Below, piece after piece: positions 7,468 through 16,389 of a DNA stretch of 64,000 bases; the stretch's first letter is position 1, and the number at the start of each line of letters is the position of its first letter. A program made the position numbers and the translations under genes. The stretch is from Youngiibacter fragilis 232.1 (GTDB lineage: Bacteria; Bacillota; Clostridia; Clostridiales; Clostridiaceae): the NCBI RefSeq assembly GCF_000495435.3, contig NZ_AXUN02000198.1, positions 152,901 to 216,900 of the forward strand, given 5' to 3'. Below the pieces are notes generated by a model. It saw only the letters and a program-made list of their open reading frames with translations. It had not been told where the DNA came from and ran no database searches.

Positions 7468-9360
7468 TTGAACATACTTGCAGCGGAATCCATATCAAAG
7501 AGCTTTGGCGAGAAGGTCCTGTTCAGGGATGCCACCTTCGGCATATCAGAAGGGGATAAGATAGGCGTAATAGGAATCAACGGCACCGGAAAGTCGACAC
7601 TGCTCAAGGTCATTTCGGGTGAGCTTCCGTCTGATACCGGGAGGATTGTGTATATGAACGGGGTGAGGATATCGGTGTTGCCTCAGGATCCCGAGTTCGA
7701 TCCCGAGGATACCGTGATCTCAGCCATATTCAGCGGCGAAGGCTCGCTTTCAATAATAAGGGAATACGAAGAGGCTGTCGTTAAGTCAAACGAGTCACCT
7801 GACAACATCAGCCTTCATGATGAAGTCATGAGGCTGGCTGCCAGGATGGATGACGTGGGTGCGTGGGGCCTGGAATCTGAGGCCAAGGCCGTCCTCACGA
7901 GACTCGGGATAACCGAGTTCCACAAGAGGACCGGGGAGCTTTCCGGAGGCCAGAAGAAAAGGGTTGCCATGGCAAGGGCGCTGGTCCTTCCAAGCGACCT
8001 CCTTATCCTGGATGAGCCCACAAACCATATAGACGATGTCACGGTCTCCTGGCTTGAAGGCATGCTCAGGAACAGGAAGGGAGCTATACTCATGGTGACC
8101 CATGACAGGTACTTCCTTGAAAGGGTGGCTGACAGGATGCTTGAGATCGACAGGGGCGAGGTCATATCCTGGCAGGCGAACTTCTCAAGGTTCCTTGAGC
8201 TGAAGGCTGAACGTGAGGAACTCCTTGAAGCCGGAGACAGGAAGAGGCGGAAGCTCTTCATGAAGGAGCTCGAGTGGATGAGAAGGGGCGCCAAGGCCCG
8301 GACTACCAAGCAGAAGGCTAGGATAGGAAGGTTCGAGGAGCTGGCACAGACTGAGTCAAGGCAGGAGCAGAATTCCATTGAGATCAAGGCCCTGTCATCG
8401 AGGCTTGGTGGCAAGACCATTGAGCTGAATGAAGTATTCAAGGCGTATGACGGGAATGAGCTTCTCCATGGATTCTCCTATAACCTGCTCCGCGACGACA
8501 GGGTCGGGATAGTCGGGGTGAACGGGCTCGGGAAATCAACCCTTCTGGCGATCATGGCCGGGGCTCTTCTGCCGGATAGCGGAACAGTTGATACCGGTGA
8601 GACGGTAAGGATCGGATATCTTACCCAGGACTACACCTTCAGGGACGAGAGCATGAGGGTCCTTGAATACATAAGGGATGCTGCTGAAAGGATCGAGACC
8701 ACTGACGGCATGTCGACGGCATCCCAGCTTCTCGAGACGTTCATGTTCCCGTCTGAATTCCAGTGGACACCGATAAGCATGCTGTCAGGCGGAGAAAAGA
8801 GGAGGCTCATGCTTCTTAGGATACTCATGGAGAAGCCTAACGTCCTGCTTCTGGATGAGCCTACGAATGACCTTGATACCATGACGCTTGAGGTGCTCGA
8901 GGACTTTCTCGATACCTTCAGCGGAGCTGTAGTTGCGGTGTCCCATGACAGATGGTTCCTTGACCGCATGGCAAGGAGGATCCTTCACTTCGAGGGTAAC
9001 GGGAAGATCACGATGCACCCTGGCAACTATACAGACCTTTCCGAAAGGCTGGAGCAGACCGAGGAGAAGGTCCCTGAAGCAAAGGTTGAAGCCAGGGATG
9101 AAAGGAAGAAGGAAAGGGCAAGGAAGTTCAGCTACAGGGAGCAGAAGGAATACGAGGGCATAGGTGACAGGATAGCGGGTCTTGAGGAAAGGATATCGGC
9201 GCTTGATAAGGAAATGGAGAAGAATGCCGCTGATTTCGAAGCCTTAGGCTCCCTTATGGAAGAAAAGTCGGTTTGTGAAGCGGAGCTTGAGGAAGCCATA
9301 GAGAGATGGGCATATCTTGAAGAGCTTTCCCAGGAGATAGCAAAGGGCAAGGAAGGTTGA
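7468..9360 (+). CDS. ABC-F family ATPase (Uup/YdiF-like)
   Basis: Soluble protein of 630 residues with two ATP-binding cassettes and no membrane segment, the ABC-F plan of translation factors that act at the ribosomal E site. The first cassette has Walker A GINGTGKST, signature LSGGQKKRVAMARA and Walker B LLILDEPTNH; the second has GVNGLGKST, LSGGEKRRLMLLR and LLLDEPTND. Between them lies the charged linker (about 235-285, MRRGAKARTTKQKARI), and a C-terminal coiled coil follows residue 540, as in Uup. The TTG start at 7468 has an AGGGGAG site 8 bases upstream. It ends one base before a terminator hairpin shared with the convergent LysR gene. Confidence 0.93.
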   Translation: MNILAAESISKSFGEKVLFRDATFGISEGDKIGVIGINGTGKSTLLKVISGELPSDTGRIVYMNGVRISVLPQDPEFDPEDTVISAIFSGEGSLSIIREYEEAVVKSNESPDNISLHDEVMRLAARMDDVGAWGLESEAKAVLTRLGITEFHKRTGELSGGQKKRVAMARALVLPSDLLILDEPTNHIDDVTVSWLEGMLRNRKGAILMVTHDRYFLERVADRMLEIDRGEVISWQANFSRFLELKAEREELLEAGDRKRRKLFMKELEWMRRGAKARTTKQKARIGRFEELAQTESRQEQNSIEIKALSSRLGGKTIELNEVFKAYDGNELLHGFSYNLLRDDRVGIVGVNGLGKSTLLAIMAGALLPDSGTVDTGETVRIGYLTQDYTFRDESMRVLEYIRDAAERIETTDGMSTASQLLETFMFPSEFQWTPISMLSGGEKRRLMLLRILMEKPNVLLLDEPTNDLDTMTLEVLEDFLDTFSGAVVAVSHDRWFLDRMARRILHFEGNGKITMHPGNYTDLSERLEQTEEKVPEAKVEARDERKKERARKFSYREQKEYEGIGDRIAGLEERISALDKEMEKNAADFEALGSLMEEKSVCEAELEEAIERWAYLEELSQEIAKGKEG

Positions 9361-9394
9361 AAAGGTCCTGCATGAGGAGTCATGCAGGACCTTT
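9361..9394. terminator. bidirectional terminator, 15-bp stem
   Basis: AAAGGTCCTGCATGA (9361..9375) pairs perfectly with 9380..9394 around a GGAG loop, between the convergent ABC-F and LysR genes. Confidence 0.85.
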
Positions 9395-9399
9395 GTCAT

Positions 9400-10275
9400 T
9401 CAGGCGGTGGGGAATGTATTGAAGAAGCGCTCTGCGCCAAGGCTCATCTTCTTGTCCTTGCGACGTATGATGGCAACGCCTGAGACAACAGGCACTTCAA
9501 GCTCAACAATCGCAAGCCTAAGCCCCGGTTCATCCATGAGGAGCCTTCTCGGAAAGAGCGTGATGCCAAGACCCAGCTCTACCATGGCAAGAAGCGGTTC
9601 ATGGCGGCTTATCGTGAACTTGACGTTTGGGCTGAAGCCCGACTTCCTGCAGGCATCAATGCATAGCCTGTGTATGGTCGACTTCTGGTCCAGAAGTATG
9701 AATTTTTCATCCTTGAGCTGAGAGAGCTTAACTTTCCCGAGCTTTGCAAGGGGGCTTGAAAGCGAGCAGGCCACTGCCAGGTCATCGTCAATGAGCGGCA
9801 TGACATCATACTTGTCAGTATCAAGGTAGTCTGTCCTAGCTATGGCAAGATCAAGCATGTAGTTGTCAATAAGGTATATTATCTCCTGCTGCTCCCTTTC
9901 GAGCAGGTCAAGGTGGATATTGTCATTGGTCTCCTGGAACCTCGCTATCTTTCCAAGCAGCCTGTACGGGGCAAGAAGCGGCAAGGTCCCGACCTTTACG
10001 CTGCATACCTTCTGCGTATCCATCATTGAAAGCTTGTCGATCAGCTCAAGATAGTCGCTTCTGGATTTTTTCGCAAACTCAAGGAAGTGGTTTCCTGCTG
10101 AGGTAAGCTCCACCTTCGAGGAGGTCCTTATGAAAAGCTGGACGCCAAGCTCATCCTCCAGAGCCTTTATCTGCTTTGAAAGTGAGGACTGGGATATGAA
10201 CAGCTCTTCTGCGGCATGTGAGAAGCTGCGGCTGCTCTCTATCATGAGAAAATAGTGGACTTGACTATAGGTCAT
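9400..10275 (-). CDS. LysR-type transcriptional regulator
   Basis: DNA-binding regulator of 291 residues, normal LTTR length. N-terminal winged helix-turn-helix (residues 1-60; AAEELFISQSSLSKQIKALE), linker helix, then a periplasmic-binding-protein-like effector domain from about residue 90. It is transcribed away from the UbiD decarboxylase operon at 10531 with a 255-bp spacer that holds an LTTR-type box. The arrangement suggests it senses a phenolic or hydroxyaryl acid and activates the operon, as BsdA does in Bacillus; the ligand is inferred. An ATG start at 10275 leaves room for autoregulation from the shared spacer. Confidence 0.92.
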   Translation of the reverse strand: MTYSQVHYFLMIESSRSFSHAAEELFISQSSLSKQIKALEDELGVQLFIRTSSKVELTSAGNHFLEFAKKSRSDYLELIDKLSMMDTQKVCSVKVGTLPLLAPYRLLGKIARFQETNDNIHLDLLEREQQEIIYLIDNYMLDLAIARTDYLDTDKYDVMPLIDDDLAVACSLSSPLAKLGKVKLSQLKDEKFILLDQKSTIHRLCIDACRKSGFSPNVKFTISRHEPLLAMVELGLGITLFPRRLLMDEPGLRLAIVELEVPVVSGVAIIRRKDKKMSLGAERFFNTFPTA

Positions 10276-10340
10276 CGTTTCACCCTGCCTTGATCGTTGT
10301 CATTAAGATTTAATTTTACTCCCTATTTGGATATTTTGGA

Positions 10341-10415
10341 ATAAGCTGACCTTATCCTTATGTCTGAAAGGGTTTCAATTTTTTACCAGCAATGCATTCC
10401 AAAATGGAAACTGGT
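10341..10415. promoter_or_regulatory. LysR-type binding box and nested palindromes upstream of ubiD operon
   Basis: ATAAGCTGACCTTAT (10341..10355) is an inverted repeat of 5-bp arms with the T-N11-A spacing typical of LTTR sites. A second symmetric element, TTCCA-AAA-TGGAA (10397..10409), is nested inside ACCAG (10385..10389) and CTGGT (10411..10415). Both lie in the divergent spacer between the LysR gene and the decarboxylase operon. Confidence 0.5.
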
Positions 10416-10530
10416 GATTCCGATACTGAATTGCTGACTGCACCTCTCGATTGTTACAGTATTAACAGTTAACATGTCCGATTCAGGCCTGGAAATGCCG
10501 GATGACATGTGTGCAAGAGGAGGAAGAAAA

Positions 10531-11967
10531 TTGGCTAAGACATACAAAGACCTTAGGGAATTCCTGCAGACACTTGAAGAGGAAGGGCAGCTGGTTAGGG
10601 TTGCAGGACCAGTCAACCCCGAGCCGGACCTGGGCGCGATAGGAAGGGCCGCAGCGGATATCAAGAACGGTCCTGCTGTACTCGTGGAGAACATCAGGGG
10701 ATACAGATACTCAATGGTTACGAATGTGCACGGGTCATGGAAGAACCATGCCCTGATGCTGGGAATGGACAAGGATGCTACGGTAAAGGAGCAGTTCGAG
10801 GAACTGAACAGGAGATGGGATAAGTTCCCCGTAACTCCAAAGGTGGTATCAAGGGAAGAGGCACCATGCAAGCAGAACACGATAACCGAGGACATTAACC
10901 TGTTTGAGCTGCTTCCGCTGTACAGGATCAACGAGCAGGACGGAGGCTTCTTCCTGTCAAAGGCTTCAGTTGTCACAGGCGACCCTGAGTTCCCCGACGA
11001 CTTCAACAAGCTGAACGTGGGTACCTACAGGATACAGGTCAAGGACAAGGACAGGGTAGGCATCCAGGCGCTCGCCTTCCATGACATAGCAGTGCAGCTT
11101 GAAAAGGCTGAGAGGGAGAACAAGCCGCTTCCCATAGCGATAACCCTAGGTAACACACCGCTCGTGACCTTCATGGCGAGCACTCCAGTAGGTTATAACC
11201 AGAACGAGTACGAGTTCGTCGGAGCCCTTCAGGACGGAGTACCTACCGAAATAGTAAAGGCGGATACCTGCGACCACCTATGGGTGCCTGCAGGTGCTGA
11301 AGTGGTAATCGAAGGATATATCATCCCGAGGCACAGGGTAGTGGAAGGACCCTTTGGAGAGTTCCCCGGTTCATACTCGGGAGCAAGGCTGCAGTGTGAG
11401 ATCCAGATTACTAGGATCACCCACAGGGACAATCCGATTTTTGAAAATCTCTACCTTGGAGTCCCATGGACTGAGATTGACTACCTGATGGCGCTGAACA
11501 CAAGCGTTCCCCTATACAAGCAGCTGAAGGAATCAATGCCTGAGGTGGTTGCAGTCAATGCGATGTATACCCATGGAATGGGTGTCATAATATCGACAAA
11601 GGTAAGATACGGAGGATACGGCAAGGGAGTGGCCTTCAGGCTGCTGTCGACCCCTCATGGGATGCCGTACTCGAAGATCGTCATCATAGTTGACGAGTTC
11701 GTGGACCCCTTCAACCTGGAACAGGTAATGTGGGCGCTTACGACAAGGGTGAAGCCGGACAAGGATGTCTCGCTCATTGAGAACTGTCCCGGAATGCCTC
11801 TCGACCCTTCATCTTTCCCTGCAGGAATGCACACCAAGATGATAATCGATGCGACTACACCTGTGGCTCCGGAACCCAACCCGCGCGAGACCCAGCTGCT
11901 TGAGAAGCCTGTGGGCTCTGAAGCTTGGGATGCTGTCCTTCGCGACCTGCTCAAGAAAGGCAATTAG
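10531..11967 (+). CDS. bsdC: UbiD-family hydroxyarylic acid decarboxylase, large subunit (BsdC-like)
   Basis: Prenylated-FMN-dependent non-oxidative decarboxylase of 478 residues. The family core motif GPFGEFPGSYSG, carrying conserved glutamates of the active site, is near residue 272, followed by ITRITHRDNPIFENLYLG and PWTEIDYL. It would convert a phenolic acid such as 4-hydroxybenzoate, vanillate or protocatechuate to the phenol plus CO2, or run in reverse. The TTG start at 10531 follows AGGAGGAAG and gives MAKTYKDLREFL; the frame is open further upstream without a better site. The adjacent BsdD- and UbiX-type genes place it in the BsdBCD/ShdBCD group rather than ubiquinone synthesis. Confidence 0.93.
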   Translation: MAKTYKDLREFLQTLEEEGQLVRVAGPVNPEPDLGAIGRAAADIKNGPAVLVENIRGYRYSMVTNVHGSWKNHALMLGMDKDATVKEQFEELNRRWDKFPVTPKVVSREEAPCKQNTITEDINLFELLPLYRINEQDGGFFLSKASVVTGDPEFPDDFNKLNVGTYRIQVKDKDRVGIQALAFHDIAVQLEKAERENKPLPIAITLGNTPLVTFMASTPVGYNQNEYEFVGALQDGVPTEIVKADTCDHLWVPAGAEVVIEGYIIPRHRVVEGPFGEFPGSYSGARLQCEIQITRITHRDNPIFENLYLGVPWTEIDYLMALNTSVPLYKQLKESMPEVVAVNAMYTHGMGVIISTKVRYGGYGKGVAFRLLSTPHGMPYSKIVIIVDEFVDPFNLEQVMWALTTRVKPDKDVSLIENCPGMPLDPSSFPAGMHTKMIIDATTPVAPEPNPRETQLLEKPVGSEAWDAVLRDLLKKGN

Positions 11968-11979
11968 GAGGTAATGTCG

Positions 11980-12186
11980 ATGATTTGTCCAAGATGCGAT
12001 TCTGACAAGATAAAGGTAATGGTCAAGTCCCCGGTGGGAGATGAATGGGAAGTGTATGTCTGTGAAAAGTGCTGGTTCTCCTGGAGATCCACTGAGACCA
12101 TAAACGTACTGCCGAAGTTTAGGCTTGATGACGAGAAGATAAGGAACATGCAGATGATCCCTCCGATACCGCCGCTCGGAAAATGA
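11980..12186 (+). CDS. bsdD: decarboxylase small subunit D (BsdD/ShdD-like, zinc-ribbon)
   Basis: A 68-residue protein with CPRC (Cys3, Cys6) and CEKC (Cys28, Cys31), a likely zinc ribbon, ending in a Pro-rich tail (MIPPIPPLGK). It matches the small D subunit found with BsdB and BsdC in Bacillus and ShdBCD in Sedimentibacter, required for full activity of those enzymes. I chose the ATG at 11980, 8 bases after AGGAGG; an ATG at 11974 is too close. It starts 12 bp after the large-subunit stop, so the two are translated from one message. Confidence 0.9.
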   Translation: MICPRCDSDKIKVMVKSPVGDEWEVYVCEKCWFSWRSTETINVLPKFRLDDEKIRNMQMIPPIPPLGK

Positions 12187-12221
12187 TGATGGTAAAGAGG
12201 TCACTTGAAAGGATGGTTTGA

Positions 12222-12806
12222 ATGAGGATTATAGTAGGCATATCAGGAGCAAGCGGAGTGGTCATGGGCTACTACCTGCTCAAGGCGTTGAAGCAGCAGG
12301 AAGGCTGCGAGGTACACCTTGTCATGTCAAAGGGAGCGGTGACCACCTGGGAGCTTGAAACCGAAATGCCCCTTTCAAGGCTGACTGAGATAGCTGACGT
12401 GGTGCACAGCAACAAGAACCTGGCGGCGTCGATATCAAGCGGTTCCTTCCTGACCGACGGCATGATAGTTGTGCCCTGCAGCATGAAGACACTGTCTGCC
12501 ATAAGCACAGGCTATGCCTCGAACCTACTGGTAAGGGCTGTTGACGTGTGCCTGAAGGAGAACAGGAGGGTGGTGCTCGTACCTAGGGAGATGCCCATGG
12601 GCAAGGTGCACCTGAGGAACATGAAGGAAGCCGCGGACATAGGATGTACAATCGTCCCTCCGATGCTTACCTTCTACAACAACCCGCAGTCTCTCGATGA
12701 CCAGATAAACCATGTTGTCGGGAAGATCCTCATGCAGTTCGGCATGAGGCATACTAAGTTCATACCATGGGAAGGAGCTGACTCCAATGAAGCACCTGAG
12801 CTATGA
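12222..12806 (+). CDS. bsdB: UbiX-family flavin prenyltransferase (BsdB-like)
   Basis: Flavin prenyltransferase of 194 residues that makes the prenyl-FMN cofactor for the UbiD partner. The N-terminal ISGASGVVMGYYLLKAL motif binds FMN; SGSFLTDGMIVVPCSMKTLSAI is the conserved central motif, and the VLVPREMPM segment is also typical of the family. It lies 35 bp after the D subunit. The next gene overlaps its end by 20 bp, a sign of translational coupling. Confidence 0.93.
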   Translation: MRIIVGISGASGVVMGYYLLKALKQQEGCEVHLVMSKGAVTTWELETEMPLSRLTEIADVVHSNKNLAASISSGSFLTDGMIVVPCSMKTLSAISTGYASNLLVRAVDVCLKENRRVVLVPREMPMGKVHLRNMKEAADIGCTIVPPMLTFYNNPQSLDDQINHVVGKILMQFGMRHTKFIPWEGADSNEAPEL

Positions 12807-13170
12807 AGCGGGGGAAGGGATCTACAGGGTCGAAGCGGATGTCCTTGTACTGGGCAGGGATATTTCAGCAGCCATCTGCGGAGGGGATACTCCACATATC
12901 GGAGCCGTAGCGCTTGCATCCCCGAGGATGAGCCTTGCGGACAAGGAGAAGACCTCAGCTTCAGCAAGCGTCATCTGCGTCACAGGTCACAAGGAGGACG
13001 AGCTGGCAAGGGCCGCGGCACTGAAGCTCGCTGCAAGGTTCTCCTGCCAGACCACGGTTGTCGCAGGCATACACATCGACGATGCGACTGAAGATGACAT
13101 AAGGGTCCTCTGGAAGAACTATGAAGCTGTGATGGCTAAGATATTGGAAGATCTCGGCGCTCATTTATAG
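12787..13170 (+). CDS. LpdD-like protein of prenyl-flavin decarboxylase operon
   Basis: A 127-residue protein (MKHLSYEAGEGIYRVEADVLVLGRDISAAICGG) resembling LpdD of lactobacilli, a family described as a prenylated-flavin chaperone for UbiD-type decarboxylases. Conserved features are the GGDTPHIGAVALASPR segment near residues 32-47 and a C-terminal helical pair. The gene overlaps the UbiX-like gene by 20 bp and closes the operon. It would help load the cofactor made by the UbiX protein into the large subunit; that role comes from family description, not from this sequence. Confidence 0.75.
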   Translation: MKHLSYEAGEGIYRVEADVLVLGRDISAAICGGDTPHIGAVALASPRMSLADKEKTSASASVICVTGHKEDELARAAALKLAARFSCQTTVVAGIHIDDATEDDIRVLWKNYEAVMAKILEDLGAHL

Positions 13171-13248
13171 AAATAGCTTAAGGCAAAGACAGCTGACCCT
13201 AAAGGACATGAAAATTAGAGCTTAAGAATGTTATGAAGCAAAAAACAA

Positions 13249-13296
13249 TGGGAAGAGGAAGCGGACTTCAGTGTCGTCTCCTCTTCCCATGTTGTT
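13249..13296 (+). terminator. terminator after the decarboxylase operon
   Basis: TGGGAAGAGGA (13249..13259) pairs with TCCTCTTCCCA (13279..13289), followed by TGTTGTTTT. The remaining spacer up to 13462 shows no gene that I can support. Confidence 0.65.
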
Positions 13297-13462
13297 TTGG
13301 GGGTATATGGAATAATTGACAAAAATTAACGATGATTGGTTTGGATAATGATAAAATAGCAATATTTACCGGATTTTCATGTCAAGAAAGCCCACCGGAA
13401 CAAATCGGATTATCAAATCATCAATGACATGCTTTTATAAATCAAAGCTTTCGCTAAACTAG

Positions 13463-13474
13463 TACTAATTAGTA
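13463..13474. promoter_or_regulatory. TACTAATTAGTA palindrome, likely operator
   Basis: A perfect 12-bp palindrome about 90 bp before the DsbA-like gene and within its probable promoter. TACT/AGTA half sites recall operators of HxlR/MarR-type redox regulators such as YodB, which also control nitroreductases; the half-site spacing here is 4 rather than 6. No such regulator is in the window, so the assignment is tentative. Confidence 0.4.
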
Positions 13475-13565
13475 TCAATTCCCTATATTTGATAAGATGC
13501 GATGAAATTGCATAAAATCTATGGTATCATTGGATTACGGCAAAGAGTTGAGCCGTGAAGGAGCG

Positions 13566-14210
13566 ATGAACTTGAGGATAGACATATGGTCTGATTATGT
13601 GTGCCCGTTCTGTTACATAGGTTCCACAAGGCTGATGAAGGCCCTTGAGGAAACCGGACTGAAGGAAGGCGCTGAGATAACATACAGGAGCTTCCAGCTG
13701 GACCCGGATGCGAAAGCAGGGGAAAGCGGTCCGTATTACAGGAGCCTTGCTGAAAAGTATGGCATATCTGATGAAGAGGCGAAGTCAAGGATCAGGCAGG
13801 TTGCAATGATGGCTTCGAGGGACGGACTTAATTTTACGGAAGAGCTGTTCCATGTAAGCACATTCGATGCGCACAGGCTGGGGCATCTCGCAAGAAAGAC
13901 AGGATCAGGAACGAAATTCACCGAAGCGATGTACAGGTCGTATTTCGTGGACGGACTGGACATATCATCAAAGGATGTTCTTCTCTCAATAGCTGGAGAA
14001 GCTGGATTACCGCATGATGAGGCGATGGAAGTCCTTGAGGGAAGCGAGTATTCTTACGAGGTGAAGAAGGACCAGAAGGATGCAAGGGATTACGGGATAA
14101 GCGGCGTGCCGTTCTTCGTGGTCGATGGAAAATACGCACTAAGCGGCGCCCAGAGCCCTGAAAGCTTCAGGAAGGCACTTGAACGCGCAAGAGATGGAAA
14201 ACTAGGATAA
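13566..14210 (+). CDS. DsbA family oxidoreductase (FrnE-like)
   Basis: Cytoplasmic thioredoxin-fold protein of 214 residues with the active-site CPFC (Cys13-Cys16) after an N-terminal beta strand, the FYRSFQLDP-like segment TYRSFQLDP, and the cis-proline loop ISGVPFFVVDGKYALSGAQ near residue 180, all typical of FrnE/2-hydroxychromene-2-carboxylate isomerase-like proteins. There is no signal peptide. The ATG at 13566 follows GAAGGAG. It is followed 15 bp later by a nitroreductase gene, so the pair likely acts in redox or electrophile stress. Confidence 0.92.
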   Translation: MNLRIDIWSDYVCPFCYIGSTRLMKALEETGLKEGAEITYRSFQLDPDAKAGESGPYYRSLAEKYGISDEEAKSRIRQVAMMASRDGLNFTEELFHVSTFDAHRLGHLARKTGSGTKFTEAMYRSYFVDGLDISSKDVLLSIAGEAGLPHDEAMEVLEGSEYSYEVKKDQKDARDYGISGVPFFVVDGKYALSGAQSPESFRKALERARDGKLG

Positions 14211-14225
14211 TACAGGAGGAAAAAA

Positions 14226-14822
14226 ATGAACAGTTTCAATGAAATAATGAAGGCAAGAAGGTCTTTCTACAACATAGGTGCAAGGGATGTTGTTGAGAAG
14301 GAAAGGATAAAGGCGATCGTAGAGGATGCAATGCTGTATTCACCTACAGCCATGAACTCGCAGAGCGGAAGGGTAGTCGTCCTTTTTGACGAAAACCATT
14401 CGAAGCTTTGGAGCATAGTAAAGGAAACGCTCAGGAAGGTAGTACCTGAGAACGCATTCCAGGCAACCAGCGACAAGATAGATTCCTTTGCCGCAGGACT
14501 CGGAACAGTTCTGTTCTACGAGGATACAGATGTGGTCAGAGGGCTTGAGAGGCAGTTCGAGCTCTATAAGGACAACTTCGTGCCATGGTCATATCAGTCT
14601 TCAGGCATGCTCCAGTACACTGTCTGGGCAGGGCTCACTGCTGAAGGTCTTGGAGCATCGCTCCAGCACTACAATCCCCTGATAGATGACGAGGTCAGGA
14701 AGACCTTCGGAATACCAGACACATACAAGCTCATGTCCCAGATGCCTTTCGGAAGCGTGGAGTCACAGCCTGGAGACAGGAACGCCATTCCGGTAGCTGA
14801 CAGGGTGAAGATACTGAGCTGA
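14226..14822 (+). CDS. nitroreductase family protein (Frm2/Hbn1-like)
   Basis: Flavoenzyme of 198 residues. The N-terminus (FNEIMKARRSFYNIG) and AMLYSPTAMNSQSGRVVVLF motif are typical of the FMN-binding nitroreductase-like group that includes yeast Frm2 and Hbn1. It has the conserved YQSSGMLQYTVWAGLTAEGLGASLQHYNP core. It likely reduces nitro compounds or quinones with NAD(P)H; the substrate is unknown. It forms an operon with the DsbA-like gene (AGGAGG site, 15-bp spacer) and is followed by a terminator. Confidence 0.92.
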   Translation: MNSFNEIMKARRSFYNIGARDVVEKERIKAIVEDAMLYSPTAMNSQSGRVVVLFDENHSKLWSIVKETLRKVVPENAFQATSDKIDSFAAGLGTVLFYEDTDVVRGLERQFELYKDNFVPWSYQSSGMLQYTVWAGLTAEGLGASLQHYNPLIDDEVRKTFGIPDTYKLMSQMPFGSVESQPGDRNAIPVADRVKILS

Positions 14823-14837
14823 TGCAATAGAGACGAC

Positions 14838-14868
14838 AAAACCGGCAGGGGTAACCTTTGCCGGTTTT
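14838..14868 (+). terminator. terminator after nitroreductase
   Basis: AAAACCGGCA (14838..14847) pairs with TGCCGGTTTT (14859..14868). It lies between convergent genes and can serve both strands. Confidence 0.75.
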
Positions 14869-14894
14869 GCCGTTCAATGAATCCACATGATCGA

Positions 14895-16377
14895 TCATGT
14901 CAGGCTTACTGTCCTCGTGGCCACAGCATCGCAAAATGCGCTGTCATGTTCCACGAATATTATCGTCGGCTCATATTCAAGCAGCAGGCGACTCTATCTG
15001 GATCCTTGAGAACACGTCAATGAAGTTGAGCGGCTCATCCCAGATGTGGAGGTGCGCTTTCTCACAGAGACTGCCTGCAATAAGAACCTTCTTCTTCTGC
15101 CCGCTCGAGTAGTCCTCGATATCCTTTTCGAACTGCACCCTGTCGAAGCCAAGCTTCTGGAGTATGGCCCTGAAGAGGGCTTCATCAATATCCTTCCGGA
15201 CGCAGTAGTCCCTGATGCTGCCTGAAAGACGCGAGGTGTCCTGGGAGACGAAGGAGACCCTGAGGCCGGCTCCCTTCCAAAGTGTTCCTGTGTACCCCAT
15301 GTCCTCCCCGCATATCAGCCTGAGGAGGCTTGATTTCCCTGAGCCGTTCCTGCCTCGGAGGGCGATCCTGTCCCCTTTGTTTATCTCGAAACCTATTCCT
15401 GAAAGGATCGTCCTGTCGCCGTAGAAAATGGATATGTCCTCTAGGCTCACGAGCCTTCCTGAGTGGAAGTCAAGCTGGGATATCTTAAGGGAGCAGGTCC
15501 TTTCAGTATCCTTGAAAAGCCTGGACTTGTCTTCTATGGCCAGGTTCTTCCTTGGCTCGATCGACTTGGAGCGCTTCATCATCTTGGCAGCCTTGTGGCC
15601 GATATAGCCCTTGTCAGGCTTAGAGCCAGAGTTCCTTGTCCCGATCTTTGTCTTCTCCACCCTGTCCGACCAGTCTGAGGTCCTTCGTGCAGCATCCTTC
15701 AGCCTTCCGATCTCCTTCTTAAGCCTTTCGTTATCCTCAGCCTCTGTCCTGTCCCTCATTTCCTTCTCGTTCCACCAGGTGGTGAAGTTTCCCTTCATGA
15801 GCTCTATGCCTGTCCTGTTTATGGAGAGTATGTGATCAATGCAATTGTCGAGGAAAGCCCTGTCGTGCGACACCAGGATGAAGCCCTTCTTTGATGACAG
15901 ATATCTGCTGACAATTCTTCTTGCTTCAAGGTCGAGATGGTCGGTGGGTTCGTCTATGAGGAGGAAGCTTGTTTCCTTAAGGAACATTGCCGCAAGTAGT
16001 ACCTTTGTGCGCTCCCCGCTGCTTAAGGTGGAAAAGGGCCTGAAGAGCACATCTTCATCTGCTGAAAGGAGATTAAGCTCCCTAATGAGCTCCCAGTGCA
16101 TAAAATCAGGATTTATACCATTTACGACATCCTGAGTCATCTGTTCCATATCGTCCACCACATAGGGGAAATATTCGAAATTGACTCCACACGATATGCT
16201 GCCGGAGTATTCGTGAAGACCCTGCAGCAGCCTGAGGAAGGTGGTCTTGCCCCGCCCATTCCTTCCCGTGAGGCCAAGCCTCCAGTCCGTGTCAAGAGTC
16301 AGGCTGACATTCTCGAATATGTTGTCGTAGCTTCCTTCGTATGAGAAGGTAAGGTCCTTTACGGTTATCTGTGACAA
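14895..16377 (-). pseudogene. ABC-F family ATPase with a C-terminal frameshift
   Basis: Two-cassette ABC-F protein: first cassette Walker A GRNGRGKTT, LSSGERTKVLLAAM, FLLIDEPTDHLD; second GRNGSGKSS, YSSGQKKKVLIAGS, HIWDEPLNFIDVFSRIQIE. This WDEPLN pattern is that of the Lsa/Cpl/Vga-like antibiotic resistance ABC-F group. The reading frame ends early at 14977 (SPAA, 466 residues). One base further the sequence continues perfectly as RLLLEYEPTIIFVEHDSAF...VSLT with a stop at 14895-14897, restoring the H-loop (VEHD). A single extra base near 14990 explains it. Either the allele is broken or the base is a sequencing error; without the H-loop the second ATPase site should fail. Confidence 0.8.
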
Positions 16378-16389
16378 GTGAGCACCTCC

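Noticed and set aside
15463..15835. Small plus-strand frames inside the ABC-F gene
   Set aside because: Antisense shadows without a ribosome site.
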